Part shown: positions 49,301-54,310 of the stretch, piece after piece | Layout of the letters: each line of letters starts with the position of its first letter | How positions within the stretch are numbered: the stretch's first letter is position 1 | DNA from: Siphonodentalium dalli | Lineage: Eukaryota > Mollusca > Scaphopoda > Gadilida > Siphonodentaliidae | NCBI GenBank assembly: GCA_032622095.1 | Contig: CP136068.1 | Span: forward strand, 147,883,365-147,947,364 | Direction of reading: 5' to 3' | DNA: 64,000 bases | Notes under the pieces: model-generated | Databases searched by the model: none | Seen by the model: only the letters and a program-made list of their open reading frames with translations | What the model was told of the DNA's origin: nothing | Made by a program: the position numbers and the translations under genes

Positions 49301-49448
49301 AGTATAGTAACAAGAATAATTAATTACAAATCAACTTATATTATTACAGGTTGCCTTTAAGTCCGATCAGTTTCGCTTCAACGTTGATTGTTCTGTGTCA
49401 AAGAACTATGTGGAGATAGATGCCATTCACTTCGAGGGAAAGGACTGA
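9884..49448 (+). CDS. secreted PAN/apple-like - cbEGF - discoidin-like protein, 7 coding exons (complete gene model)
   Basis: Joining 9884-10165, 15194-15263, 17122-17235, 19400-19460, 22860-22971, 46818-46997 and 49350-49448 gives 918 nt, 305 residues plus TGA. Exon-end phases are 0, 1, 1, 2, 0, 0 and every junction uses GT/AG. Order: signal peptide (1-25), PAN/apple-like Cys pattern (C49, C53, C59, C71), short linker with C100 and C116, calcium-binding EGF (118-153), discoidin/F5/8-C-like beta domain (about 160-303). The discoidin part has the '[19 protein letters not shown]' and 'YETFNAGG' blocks and ends '[11 protein letters not shown]', as in FBXL4-type domains. Sequons at N147, N243 and N267 fit secretion. 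The likely role is extracellular carbohydrate or matrix binding; the ligand is unknown. Introns are 5.0, 1.9, 2.2, 3.4, 23.8 and 2.4 kb and full of repeats. A non-coding 5' exon cannot be excluded. Confidence 0.88.
10215..10573. mobile_element. dispersed repeat / putative MITE in intron 1 (second copy 33985-34270)
   Basis: The interior, from 'CTCCATAGAAAACATCGTCT' to 'GTTTCACATCACTTT', is shared with 33985-34270 over about 280 bp. Weak inverted similarity exists between 'AGACATATTATGG' at 10218 and its complement near 10560-10573. No coding capacity. Confidence 0.6.
10594..11320 (+). mobile_element. element H, unit 1
   Basis: Starts CTAGAAGGTGACCCGACTTC followed by GTCCGGGC and ends with a (CA)n tract, then 'CAGATCTTCCAAAATATATA', running straight into the next unit. 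Its head and tail motifs are shared with units at 11321, 12866 and 30420-31180. It looks like a tandemly arranged retroelement derivative; no ORF. Confidence 0.6.
11321..11905 (+). mobile_element. element H, unit 2, with internal 122 bp tandem array
   Basis: Starts CTAGCCGATGAGCCCGACG and ends with a GACAGACAGACAAACAAAC tract plus 'GAGGTCTTCAACATATATAT'. Inside, a 122 bp unit is repeated, each copy with a CTGCGCATGCGC palindrome (11459, 11581, 11703). An open frame through the array is a by-product. The inverted relative at 30420-31180 has five units. Confidence 0.75.
11886..11930. repeat. (TA)n microsatellite
   Basis: About 20 AT/TA dinucleotides following the tail of element H unit 2. Confidence 0.9.
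11941..12110. repeat. dispersed repeat with CGCGATTTTTCTCCCAGACC block
   Basis: The block around 'TTTTTCTCCCAGACCCCTGA' plus 'ATTTGGTGTGnTG' and 'AATAACGGCCTTA' recurs at 19055-19145 and, inverted, at about 61615-61680. Probably the 3' part of a retroelement family. No ORF. Confidence 0.55.
12255..14826. mobile_element. inverted-repeat element in intron 1, arms ~100 bp
   Basis: The left arm at about 12260-12355 (TAGTCCAAGTCTTCTTGTAC ... CCGCCTGCATAGCATTC) is matched inverted at about 14684-14826. In the right arm a ~55 bp segment is duplicated. The 2.3 kb between the arms includes element H unit 3 and no ORF with recognisable motifs. Whether the arms bound one element or are two insertions is unclear. 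Confidence 0.55.
12866..13400 (+). mobile_element. element H, unit 3, with internal ~130 bp tandem repeats
   Basis: Starts CTAGCTGGTGGGCCCGACTT then CGTCCGGGC. About four copies follow of a unit with 'TTTGACCTTGAATTGACC', 'AAGGTCAAGGTCA', 'CCATCCAAAACACTCCCCGG' and 'ATCAAATTTCGTCGAAATC' (starts near 12926, 13057, 13188, 13318). Confidence 0.65.
15194..15263 (+). CDS. exon 2: Cys-containing linker
   Basis: 70 nt after the acceptor TTCTCTTTCAG (15183-15193) and before the donor GTATGTG (15264). It encodes [20 protein letters not shown] then TCI and one base of the next codon, phase 0 to 1. Both flanking phases match, which is the main support for so short an exon. The 30 bp minisatellite begins exactly at its 3' end. 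Confidence 0.8.
15264..16165. repeat. 30 bp minisatellite at the start of intron 2, about 30 copies
   Basis: Consensus unit: GTATGTGTATCAATATTACC followed by GATCACATTG. The array starts at the exon 2 donor itself; the first unit begins with the functional GTATGTG and the last exon bases are CATTG. Ten internal units repeat the 12-mer CATTGGTATGTG (for example at 15411, 15471, 15531, 15591). Because 30 is divisible by three, long ORFs of no significance appear on both strands. Confidence 0.95.
16371..16465. repeat. small foldback, about 95 bp
   Basis: 'CAGGCCCCTGGGGAAAAATA' is mirrored by 'TTTTCCCCAGGGCCCTG', with outer arms AGTAAC/GTAAC-like. A MITE-sized hairpin in intron 2. The rest of intron 2 (16466-17121) is AT-rich, with quasi-repeats of 'ATTGnnTTGGAAAT' near 16780-16970. 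Confidence 0.6.
17122..17235 (+). CDS. exon 3: calcium-binding EGF module
   Basis: 114 nt, phase 1 to 1, the usual symmetric EGF exon. Acceptor CCCGCAG ends at 17121; donor GTGAGT starts at 17236. Six cysteines (C122, C127, C133, C142, C144, C153). The start (E)IDEC and the C-T-D-x4-Y-x-C stretch fit the calcium-binding and Asp-hydroxylation consensus. The stretch 17192-17205 holds the palindrome CTGCGCATGCGCAG in coding sequence. Confidence 0.93.
17236..19399 (+). other. intron 3
   Basis: Non-coding between exons 3 and 4. It contains a putative retroelement 3' end at 18900-19050, ending in (TATCC)n, followed by the dispersed block at 19055-19145 and A-rich tracts at 19170-19340. Nothing else supported. 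Confidence 0.7.
19400..19460 (+). CDS. exon 4: start of discoidin-like domain
   Basis: 61 nt between the acceptor ATTTCCATTTCAG and the donor GTAAGT (19461), phase 1 to 2. It encodes [19 protein letters not shown]. The 'VxxFSSEF' block is the usual first strand of this domain family. It was found because the phases of exons 3 and 5 could not be joined directly; it fits both. Confidence 0.82.
19500..19960. repeat. M-E-related sequences in intron 4
   Basis: 19535-19560 holds 'GGAACTCAATCCGATCAGAC', an M-E end. 19654-19960 resembles 30075-30412 (shared 'AAATTTCCCAAAACTTGTTA', 'CACTTGATTTTAGAGTTATC', 'GCCAAAGAAATAGTAATTTA'). Probably a longer, decayed relative of M-E. Confidence 0.6.
20067..20458. 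mobile_element. ~390 bp MITE in intron 4
   Basis: The left end TTATAGCACCCCTGGTCAAG is inverted at the right as CTTGATCAAGGGTTATAA. Internal 'ATGCTGGT' and 'CCTGCTGAATT' blocks are also mirrored. Followed within 100 bp by a minisatellite whose unit resembles this TIR. Confidence 0.65.
20554..21367. repeat. 27 bp minisatellite in intron 4, about 30 copies
   Basis: Consensus unit TATAAATTCACCCCTGGTTG then AGTGGTC, with single-base variants and two units enlarged to 31 bp ('CTTGTAATAA'). ORFs across it on both strands are repeat artefacts. Confidence 0.95.
21580..22415. repeat. ~130-140 bp satellite in intron 4, about six copies
   Basis: Each unit has 'CACCCTACAACACCCTTTGT', 'GGTCnnGAAATGGCATGG', 'CCCCTCTGGACGG' and 'GGCCATTTTGGATCGGGG', then a G/T-rich stretch. 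Clear copies start near 21586, 21716, 21860, 22003, 22128 and 22260. Confidence 0.85.
22860..22971 (+). CDS. exon 5: discoidin-like domain, YPTYGD block
   Basis: 112 nt after the acceptor TTCCTTTTAG, ending at the donor GTAAGT (22972), phase 2 to 0. Encodes residues 177-213, including [20 protein letters not shown]. This signature recurs in FBXL4-like and related discoidin domains. Followed by a 23.8 kb intron. Confidence 0.9.
23433..23580. repeat. ~148 bp imperfect palindrome
   Basis: Arms 'ATTTATCAACCTCG', 'CTAAATTC' and 'ATTTGAGCC' are mirrored around 'TCGGTAAACCTC'. The outer parts CCTATTTTATACG/CGTATAAAATAGG also pair. Long hairpin potential; no TIR family recognised. Confidence 0.8.
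23920..24085. repeat. ~165 bp imperfect palindrome
   Basis: The outer arms (CAGAACACAAC / GTTGTGTTCTG) and inner arms (TCGAGACTCTTTTATC / GATAAAAGTGTCGAGA) pair around a centre near 24000 (CGAGAGCGTAGCTCGAGAG). Architecture as at 23433, 35545 and 53382. Confidence 0.8.
24515..24790. mobile_element. M-C MITE copy 1, one hairpin module
   Basis: The left end is CTCTTTTAGTCCCAGGGGCC (decayed), the right end CTTGGCACTGAAAGGGTTAA. Hairpin module at 24671-24739. The interior holds 'GGGGCCGATCTCATCGGCCC', itself palindromic. Its right TTAA (24787-24790) is also the left TTAA of the next element. Confidence 0.7.
24787..25261. mobile_element. M-A MITE copy 1, 475 bp
   Basis: Ends TTAAAGGCCCACTTAACTTT and, inverted, TTAATTTTCGAACCCC. 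TTAA at both edges. The interior has 'CCCGTTATGGCTCC', a 'GGGGAATAACT..ATAGAGTTATGCCCC' hairpin and 'TTATTACACCGGAT', which recur in all M-A copies. Confidence 0.85.
25669..26092. mobile_element. M-A MITE copy 2, 424 bp, opposite orientation
   Basis: TTAA at 25669-25672 and 26089-26092. Same interior as copy 1, reversed. The subterminal segment that is expanded in copy 5 is deleted here. Confidence 0.85.
27263..27409. mobile_element. 147 bp Tc1/mariner-type MITE
   Basis: Inverted ends of ~35 bp beginning TACAATAATGCTCTAATTAA (left) and TACAGTAATGCTCTAAGTAA (right, complement), bounded by TA. A TA boundary and short foldback fit a mariner-type MITE. Confidence 0.7.
27998..28112 (-). pseudogene. 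5S rRNA-derived remnant (5S pseudogene or 5S-type SINE head)
   Basis: On the - strand 'GCCCGGTTAGTACTTGTATG' then 'GGTGACC' and 'CCAGGTGCTG' reproduce the 3' half of 5S rRNA, covering the intermediate element and C box of its internal promoter. The 5' half (28060-28112) aligns only loosely (GATC...GGTCAcGatCGT). Downstream 'CTCCCGCACCCAGAAAACAA' is not 5S, so it could be the body of a 5S-derived SINE. Confidence 0.7.
28977..29687. mobile_element. ~710 bp inverted-repeat element (family G)
   Basis: Left end CTAGGGACGTGGCTAG; the right end's complement is ATAGGGACGTGACGACAGGG. Part of the interior (GAAATTTCCGACTGCTGG) recurs inverted at about 51098-51130 beside another 'ATAGGGACGTAGCTA'. Short TIR, no ORF. 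Confidence 0.5.
30075..30412. repeat. M-E relative, one arm
   Basis: Ends 'GATCGGATTGAGTACCTTTA' at the right and contains 'CACTTGATTTTAGAGTTATC'. Similar to 19654-19960. The mirrored left arm is missing. Confidence 0.6.
30420..31180 (-). mobile_element. element H copy with five 122 bp units
   Basis: Inverted relative of 11321-11905. The head 'CTAGCCGATGAGCCCGATG' (complement) is at 31147-31175 and the tail with the GACAGACAGACA tract at about 30440-30480. The 122 bp unit occurs five times, with GCGCATGCGC cores near 30590, 30712, 30834, 30956 and 31078. It is preceded, in element orientation, by the tail of another copy at 31176-31245. Confidence 0.8.
31176..31313 (-). repeat. tail of a further element H copy, then (AT)n
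   Basis: 31176-31245 repeats the H tail ('AGGTCTTCAAAATATATATG', GACAG tract, 'AATCGTAGATTTGTATCAAT'), joined head-to-tail to the copy at 30420-31180. A pure (AT)n tract of about 65 bp follows at 31248-31313. Confidence 0.75.
31630..31730. repeat. 34-35 bp direct repeat, three copies
   Basis: 'ATTCCACCCGGAAAACC' plus 'TATTGTTCTTAA' occurs three times. A second pair, 'AACAAAGCGTGnACTCGTGA', lies at 31868 and 31952. Confidence 0.8.
32654..32950 (-). pseudogene. LINE ORF2 C-terminus fragment
   Basis: 98 codons: MLQMYKIIN..., then RTRGHKEKL, '[16 protein letters not shown]' and '[11 protein letters not shown]'. The 'R-G-H ... F-x-R-x-x-x-x-WN-x-L ... FK-x-x-L-D' layout is the conserved C-terminal tail of RT ORFs in CR1/Jockey-like LINEs. 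No RT core upstream, so it is a 5'-truncated copy. Confidence 0.8.
33368..33740. mobile_element. inverted-repeat element, arms ~60 bp
   Basis: 'ATCTATACTATAACCAAAAT' with 'ATAATCGCATAGGTGGAAAC' at about 33371-33415 is mirrored at about 33678-33720. The intervening 260 bp has no coding signal. Confidence 0.65.
33985..34270. repeat. second copy of the intron 1 dispersed repeat
   Basis: Same orientation and order of blocks as 10255-10550, about 85% identical by eye. Confidence 0.75.
34340..35420. mobile_element. inverted-repeat element with arms ~95 bp
   Basis: 'ATGCATCCGGATATGCTCGT' then 'AGCGGAAGACATGCTCG' at about 34441-34485 is mirrored at about 35280-35322. Flanking 'GATTTGCACA'/'TGTGCAAATC' pair as well. 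740 bp of non-coding sequence between the arms. Confidence 0.6.
35545..35720. repeat. ~175 bp palindrome
   Basis: 'GATATCCACACCTTTTCAGT' and 'GATGACAAAACATTGAATTT' are mirrored on the other side of 'GAGTGGCTTTAGCCACGAG'. A short related palindrome of 'GTGATATCACT' motifs follows at 35780-35840. Confidence 0.85.
36160..39560. repeat. degenerate ~140 bp satellite block
   Basis: A unit with 'TTTAAACCACACGATTAGAT', 'CCTCGTATCACGGAG', 'AATTTGGTGGAAATCGGCG' and a C/T-rich 'GCCCCTCTCCCCTCCGTG' stretch recurs about 20 times with much decay. Broken by an M-D element (36798-37156) and by unrelated sequence at 38230-38720. Confidence 0.8.
36798..37156. mobile_element. M-D MITE copy 2 inside the satellite
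   Basis: Ends GACCCGCCATATCAAATCC and its complement, with GTATAT on both sides as a possible target duplication. The first hairpin module (36847-36900) has an internal deletion. The second is cut after 'GCCAATGCATT' and fused straight to the TIR. Confidence 0.8.
39590..41540. repeat. degenerate ~190-200 bp satellite block
   Basis: Units contain 'CACACCCTCAGTTAATATTG', 'TTCAAGACTTCAAATGGGGT', 'TTTGCCAGCCGCTTTTTGTA' and 'AAGTGCC..GGATTTCGGGAACCA'. About ten copies here and three more at 43590-44180; the gap holds the hAT element and unrelated DNA. Confidence 0.8.
41612..42574. mobile_element. 963 bp non-autonomous hAT-type transposon
   Basis: TIR CAGTGTTCACGCTG at 41612 and CAGCGCGAACACTG ending at 42574. 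Exact 8 bp duplication CCGGGGAA at 41604-41611 and 42575-42582. CAGTG-type ends and 8 bp duplication are diagnostic of hAT. 'TTTGGCTAA' motifs cluster at both ends (about 41660-41710 and 42480-42550) in the same orientation. No transposase ORF. Confidence 0.92.
43590..44180. repeat. continuation of the ~190 bp satellite
   Basis: About three decayed units with the same 'GCCATCCGCTTTTTGTAAAG' and 'GTGTTCAAGACTT' blocks as at 39590-41540. Confidence 0.7.
44400..45680. repeat. ~155 bp satellite with GGCCGCC...GGCCATCTTGGAT blocks
   Basis: Units around 'ACATGGCCGCC', 'AGCCATCTTGGATTT', 'TTAATATTGACATGTAG' and 'GGGAACGAATCATTTTGGGG' recur about five times from 44760. The last unit is shared, inverted, with 3770-3970. 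Confidence 0.75.
45816..46111. mobile_element. M-C MITE copy 2, one hairpin module
   Basis: TTAACCCTTTCAGTGCCAGG at the left, GCACTCAAAGGGTTAA at the right, TTAA at 45816-45819 and 46108-46111. Hairpin module at 45992-46060. Confidence 0.82.
46151..46615. mobile_element. M-B MITE copy 2, two hairpin modules
   Basis: TTAACCCTTTACCCAACAGA at 46151 and TGTTGGGTAAATGGTTAA ending at 46615. Hairpins at 46181-46249 and 46394-46462. The ~40 bp before it repeats the ~40 bp before the neighbouring M-C copy. Confidence 0.85.
46818..46997 (+). CDS. exon 6: discoidin-like domain core
   Basis: 180 nt, phase 0 to 0, between the acceptor TTCTCGCATTCCAG and the donor GTAAGT (46998). Encodes residues 214-273, starting [20 protein letters not shown], then 'DAWVEIWTT' and '[10 protein letters not shown]'. 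Sequons at N243 and N267. Overlapping ORFs on both strands here are shadows. Confidence 0.92.
46998..49349 (+). other. intron 6
   Basis: Contains a small foldback at 47876-47989 (TGTAGTTTGAGTGCGTTTTA mirrored by CAATAAAACACACTC..AACTACA) and M-A copy 3. Elsewhere no gene is supported. Confidence 0.75.
47997..48471. mobile_element. M-A MITE copy 3, 475 bp
   Basis: TTAA at both edges, ends TTAAAGGCCCAGTTAATTTT and inverted TTAATTTTCGAGTCCC-like. The subterminal segment at about 48018-48064 is a single copy of what became the 48 bp tandem unit in copy 5. Confidence 0.88.
49350..49448 (+). CDS. exon 7: end of discoidin-like domain and stop
   Basis: After the acceptor TTATATTATTACAG the frame reads [16 protein letters not shown] then [16 protein letters not shown] and a TGA at 49446-49448. 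'[11 protein letters not shown]' is the usual last strand of this domain, so the protein ends where the domain ends. An inverted-repeat element starts only 70 bp after the stop. Confidence 0.92.
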   Translation, partial: VAFKSDQFRFNVDCSVSKNYVEIDAIHFEGKD

Positions 49449-49518
49449 TCGTGCAGAGCGGTATGCTGGGGTAGGAATATGGAAACAGTGATATGACAAA
49501 ATGTGGGTTTAAATTCTG

Positions 49519-51002
49519 GACGTTTCGGCACCTGGACGTTTCGGCATCCGTGTTTGTGGTTCGGCACCTGGACGTTTCGGCACACGATTGTTCGGCACTT
49601 CGGACGGTTCGGCACCTGATAATTTTCCGACCAACGAAATTACCGGTGATGAATAGTAATGCATTCTTATTTGCGATAAATTGTTACAATGGAACACATG
49701 ATAACGATGTTGGTGAACATAACTATTACTGATCATATACACACTAAGATACCACAAGCTGTCCCGAAGTGCTTACTAAGCGAAATAGCATTGTACGTCT
49801 TCATTTTTGCGCATGAACAATAAAAAGCGTTCATTGTTCAGTAAAAAAAAATCCTGATAATTGAGACAATAAAGAGCGTTTGCCTTACTTGTGTTCGAAC
49901 TATTGAAATTACTGATAACATATGATATTCTTTCAGTTTCTTTGATGCTACTGTCAACTTCATGGGTCGCATTTTACCCTCCATTGTCTTCCCAATACGA
50001 TAGGAAGACTGGATGTGTTCTGGCTTTCCCTTTGCGGTTTCGATGAAGACATGAACATCCATCCAGATTAATAATAGATCGTTCCAGTGTATGATTTTAT
50101 GACCGAATGGGGGAATCCATTCAGTATAGCACGGGTTAACGTAGCGTATTTCAAGATGCACAATGTGTACTCATATATATCGACATGTGGCCGTTCTACC
50201 AAGGGCCTGATGCTGCGGCGTCGATGTGAAAATTATGTTGGTCAATTCGCTACGTCAAGTTATGATAGCTCTCTGAAGAGACAACATTGTCTGTTCGCGA
50301 TATATAAGAGGTCGTCAATACTCATACTGCACGAGGGAGAGAAGCTTGAAGTCCAGACACTTCTATCAAGAGTCTGGTGGTGTGGTGTCGATTTTAAAAT
50401 TCCGTTGGTCGATTCGCTACGTCATATTATGATAGTTCTCTAAACATATAGCCCTGTCTGTTCCCGATATATAAAGAGGTTCATCAATACCTGATATACT
50501 CACATACTGCACCGGAGTGAGGAGTTTGAAGTCCAGTCACTTATATCAAGGGGCTGTTGGTGTCGCGTCGATGTGAGAATCAAATTGGTCGATAGCTCAT
50601 ATACCTCATAATACGATAGCTCTCTAAACAGACCATCCGATATATATATATTCGCGATATATAAGAGGGACATCAATAATGATATTGCTATAAGATTGCA
50701 CCACCGAAATAGTGCAGCGGCCATACGCCAAAAGTGGTTGGGTACCCCTACCATCGGTAGAACAAGTTAAAACCAATGTATATAGCACGTTGGGGCATGA
50801 CGAACATGCCGGTGTTGCACGTTCGATGCTGCCAACATAAAAGACAATATTATATATGAAAAGAAAAGAAACAAGTGCCGAAACGTATTAGATGAAGTGC
50901 CGAAAAGTTCTAGCACCTGGTCCGAAACAACCAAGTGCCGAAAACCCAGACGCCGAAACATCCAGAAAACCAGGTGCCGAAACGTCTAGGTGCCGAAACG
51001 TC
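49519..51002. mobile_element. ~1.5 kb inverted-repeat element with TTTCGGCACCTGGACG subterminal repeats
   Basis: The left end repeats 'GACGTTTCGGCACCTG' about six times in 110 bp (49519-49622). The right end carries the inverted motif 'CAGGTGCCGAAACGTC' repeatedly (50876-51002). The interior has three ~180 bp tandem units (50160-50640). A non-autonomous DNA transposon with multiplied transposase-binding-like sites; superfamily not assigned, no clear target duplication. Confidence 0.75.
49819..49824 (+). promoter_or_regulatory. candidate polyadenylation signal AATAAA
   Basis: First AATAAA after the TGA at 49446-49448, 370 bp downstream; a second follows near 49868. Both lie inside the inverted-repeat element, so the mature 3' UTR probably includes transposon sequence. 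Confidence 0.45.
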
Positions 51003-51012
51003 TTGCACCCAT

Positions 51013-51180
51013 ATATAGGGACGTAGCTATATGGGATTGTCGTCGATTGTCTCAACCCCCCCCCCCCCCCCCCCCAATGTTACCACAATTTTCGATAGTC
51101 GGAAATTTCATGCTTGACACAACATATTAGCTGATATATGATATATGGACTATAGTGGCAATCAGTTGGGGGGTGTCGCT
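51013..51180. repeat. family G fragment with poly-C run
   Basis: 'ATAGGGACGTAGCTATATGG' is followed by a run of about 20 C (51057-51075) and 'AGTCGGAAATTTCATGCTTG', which matches the inverse of 29205-29235. Confidence 0.55.
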
Positions 51181-51279
51181 AAAACTAGTACAATAATAAA
51201 TTTAATTTAAAAAATCTGACTTAAAACGAACGTGTCACTTTAACAAACACCTCGCTATTGATATAATAGTAGAGCAGCT

Positions 51280-52200
51280 GGGACCGGAATTGGGCCTTAT
51301 TTTTCGAGTTCAACCATGTGGAAGAGTAACAAACTGAATTATATATCAAAATGTCCGTATTGATACAGCGGATAATGTACCAGTGTTGCCTTTTCATGTA
51401 GTGGTGTACGATTTCTTATTTTGGGGTAAAACAGGCAATTTCGTGAATCAAACCAGTGAAAAATGGAATCCAGTGGCCTAAATAACATTTACATCTATTT
51501 TTGGATGGGAACACAACTAATCTATAGAGGATGGACGTGTTCAAATTTTGTGAGAGAATTTCGGAGTATGTCGATGTTCTAGGGTTCGTTTTGGGGGTAA
51601 AACCCGTTTTTTGATTGAAAAATTAGAGAATTCTGGATCCACCACAACATGAAATGCATCATTAATTCATGCCATTTTATAAAAATTCCAAGTTTCATTT
51701 GTTAAAAAATAACTGTTAGATGTAAGTAATAAATATACCAAGGCGTTGTTGGAATAACGCAGGTTACATGGTTACCAGGGTAATTTGTTTTGAATTAATA
51801 AAATCAGTGAAAACTGGAATCCAGTACTCTGCGTAAACATACCCTTATATTTATATACAGGCCCTACACATTTATTAGTGGGAGTAGAATCAGCACTTAT
51901 TCGAATCGAACCATGTGGAAGAGTAACAAACTGAATTATATATCAAAATGTCGGTATTGATACAACAGATAACATGCCGGTGTTGCCTTTTTCTGAAATA
52001 TTGTACGATTTCTGATTTTGGGGGAAAATTTTATTTTTCGTGAATAAAACCAGTGAAAAATGGAATCTAGTCGCCTAAATAACATTTACATCTATTTTTG
52101 AATGGGATCTCAACTAAACGGTAGAGGGTGGACATATTCACATTTATGTAAGATATTGATGGGTATGTGAATGTTACAGGGTTCGTTTTTGGGCTAAGAC
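51280..52200. repeat. ~320 bp direct repeat, two copies about 600 bp apart
   Basis: From 'AACCATGTGGAAGAGTAACA' to 'AGGGTTCGTTTT', 51312-51595 and 51908-52190 match at roughly 85-90% by eye in the same orientation. No coding signal. Confidence 0.8.
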
Positions 52201-53375
52201 CTCGCTTTTTGTGCAAAAATGAGACAATTCAGGAATACATGGTAAAATCGTTTTTTTTTCAGAAATAAACACGGTGAAATCTGGATTTAGTAAAATTTCA
52301 ACGTCGTTTGCTTCATTTTGACCATAGTTATTCCTTGATCTGGTTTTAAGATCAATGGTGAACATATGGGTTGTATATCTATACTTATTATTTTTGTTTT
52401 CTAGACAGATTTGCTATTTTGGTGTCATTAATTTATAAGAAAATAGGATAAAATGGGTGATAAAGAGAGGATCTACAACGAGTCCCCAGTTTATAGCGGA
52501 ATTTACAATGGAGTTTTCAAAATCGAATACGTCCTGGCTCTCATGAATCTTTTGTTCATCATCTGTTTTATCAGTTTATCCTAAAATTTCTTGCCAGATT
52601 TGTAAAATAAAGCTTTTAATCGATGACTCGATGGTGGAATTGTTTTAATCGGTGCCGGCGTGTGTGAATTATAACTTTTAAGAAATTAAGACGTTACGAT
52701 TTTGAAAACTCCCCTGTAACGTGTTATCATCATAATCAACAAACATAAAAGCCAATTGTTTGTCTGTGTGCGTATCTGTTACTCTCTCACGCGTTTGGTG
52801 CGTATAATTTTTTTCCTATTACGCCCAATTTTTTGCCATGTCCTGATGCACATCTTAAAATACGACAGCAAAATTTCAGGCAATTCGGTTCAAGACGACC
52901 TGAGATATAACGCATTTGCCAAAGGTTACCAAGGCAATATATTCCCCGATATATTCATAGATCCCCTGGTGCGACACCACTACCATGAGTATATACTTTT
53001 AATATCATTGAAAAATCCATTAGATATTTTCTTATCTCTCACTAGTTGGTAATCGCCGCCTGCTTCTCGGATAATTGGCATCGCGCCAAGTAAATTACCA
53101 CGCGGATTAATACTATTTAGAATAACTCCAATAACAGATATTACAAAATTATTGCTTTGTTCGTTAAAGTTCAATTATTGTATTACTTCGTTGCACAAAA
53201 ACAAAGAGGCAAATTGGGGGACTGTGTGTTTCGTCGCAAGGCAGAGCACGCGATACTGTCGTATACGGTTGTGAAGCATCTCCGCCAATGCCGTACATGC
53301 ATTTTTCAGCTTCTTTTAAAGATTTTGATTTGTTAAAAAAGCATTAAGTTCTTGTTTTTTTCATGTGGTATACAA
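52201..53375. other. non-coding stretch
   Basis: No gene, TIR or tandem repeat recognised. Confidence 0.4.
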
Positions 53376-53381
53376 GATCTT

Positions 53382-53493
53382 CAACTCGTTATGTTGGAAT
53401 ATTAGATTTTATGAAACTCGTTTGATAAATTTATCAAATTTATCAAACTCATTTCATAAAATCTTGTATCCCAACATAACTCGTATTTGAGAA
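53382..53493. repeat. ~112 bp palindrome
   Basis: 'AACTCGTTATGTTGG' and 'ATTTTATGAAACTCGTTTGA' are mirrored around 'TAAATTTATCAAATTTA'. Resembles in layout the palindromes at 23433 and 35545. Confidence 0.8.
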
Positions 53494-53819
53494 ATTAGGG
53501 TTAAATTAAGATGACGGTAAACATTTCTATCCTTACCACAAGGAAAATGTTTGTTCTGAGAAGGAGCCAGATAAGTATAATGATATGCTTTTAGGATCCC
53601 ATTTTGTTATTTTATTCGAATTGGTGATGATTTTTTCAAATATTCTAATATTTTCAATATGACGGCTTGAAATTGCGAAAAGTTTTTACTAATTAGAACA
53701 AAACCCCTCAGTCGCGGTATATAGAGACATAATGGCCAGAAATGGGTGTTTTCAAACTGAATATATATGGTGACACCTAATTTCCGAGTGAGTTTGATAT
53801 CATATCAGGTGTTGGGAAC

Positions 53820-54300
53820 CCGACGTAATAGTGGACAGCAAGACATCTAGTAAACTATTGGTTCATTCTGACATAATTAAGCCATCAAATTGGAACCTTA
53901 TAGTCGGTATACCTGCAATGGTGAATCAGCAACTGGTCGGCAGGTTATATACTAAAATTCTAATCAGCCTATTTCGCGAACTCAGTTTAACTCATTTATA
54001 TATAACGAAGAGATTAGGTTGTCGGTTGTGTAAATGACAGGTTATATGTGGATTATATCCAAAATACAGGGAGGGAACACATTTGACTAACCACCATGCC
54101 CGTTCGGAAATTCAAAATCCTGTTATGAAGTTCATCGACTTCATATTAGCAGATTCTACGAAACAATTTAACTCAACCATAACGAATTAGGCTATATGTT
54201 GAGCAAATGACTTGTTACTGATGGGTTATACCTAAATACAGCGAGGGAAGACCATTTGACCGACCTACACTCTTAAAAAGTTTAGGTACCTAATAATTAT
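53820..54300. repeat. degenerate ~200 bp satellite (more at 56440-57000, 57310-57660, 58053-58400)
   Basis: Blocks 'TTTAACTCAATTATAACGAA', 'GTGCAAATGACTTGTTATCG', 'ATACAGGGAGGGAACACCAT', 'AGCAGTTCAAAATCCCGTTC' and 'TTTCAGCAGATTCTCC' recur in the same order in all four intervals. One array broken by elements at 54311-56112, 57010-57309 and 57663-58052. Confidence 0.75.
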
Positions 54301-54310
54301 TCAAGTTCTA

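Noticed and set aside
52756-53052. 98-codon ORF with hydrophobic N-terminus
   Set aside because: No domain, no supported splice sites or neighbours, and AT-rich surrounding sequence; taken as chance.
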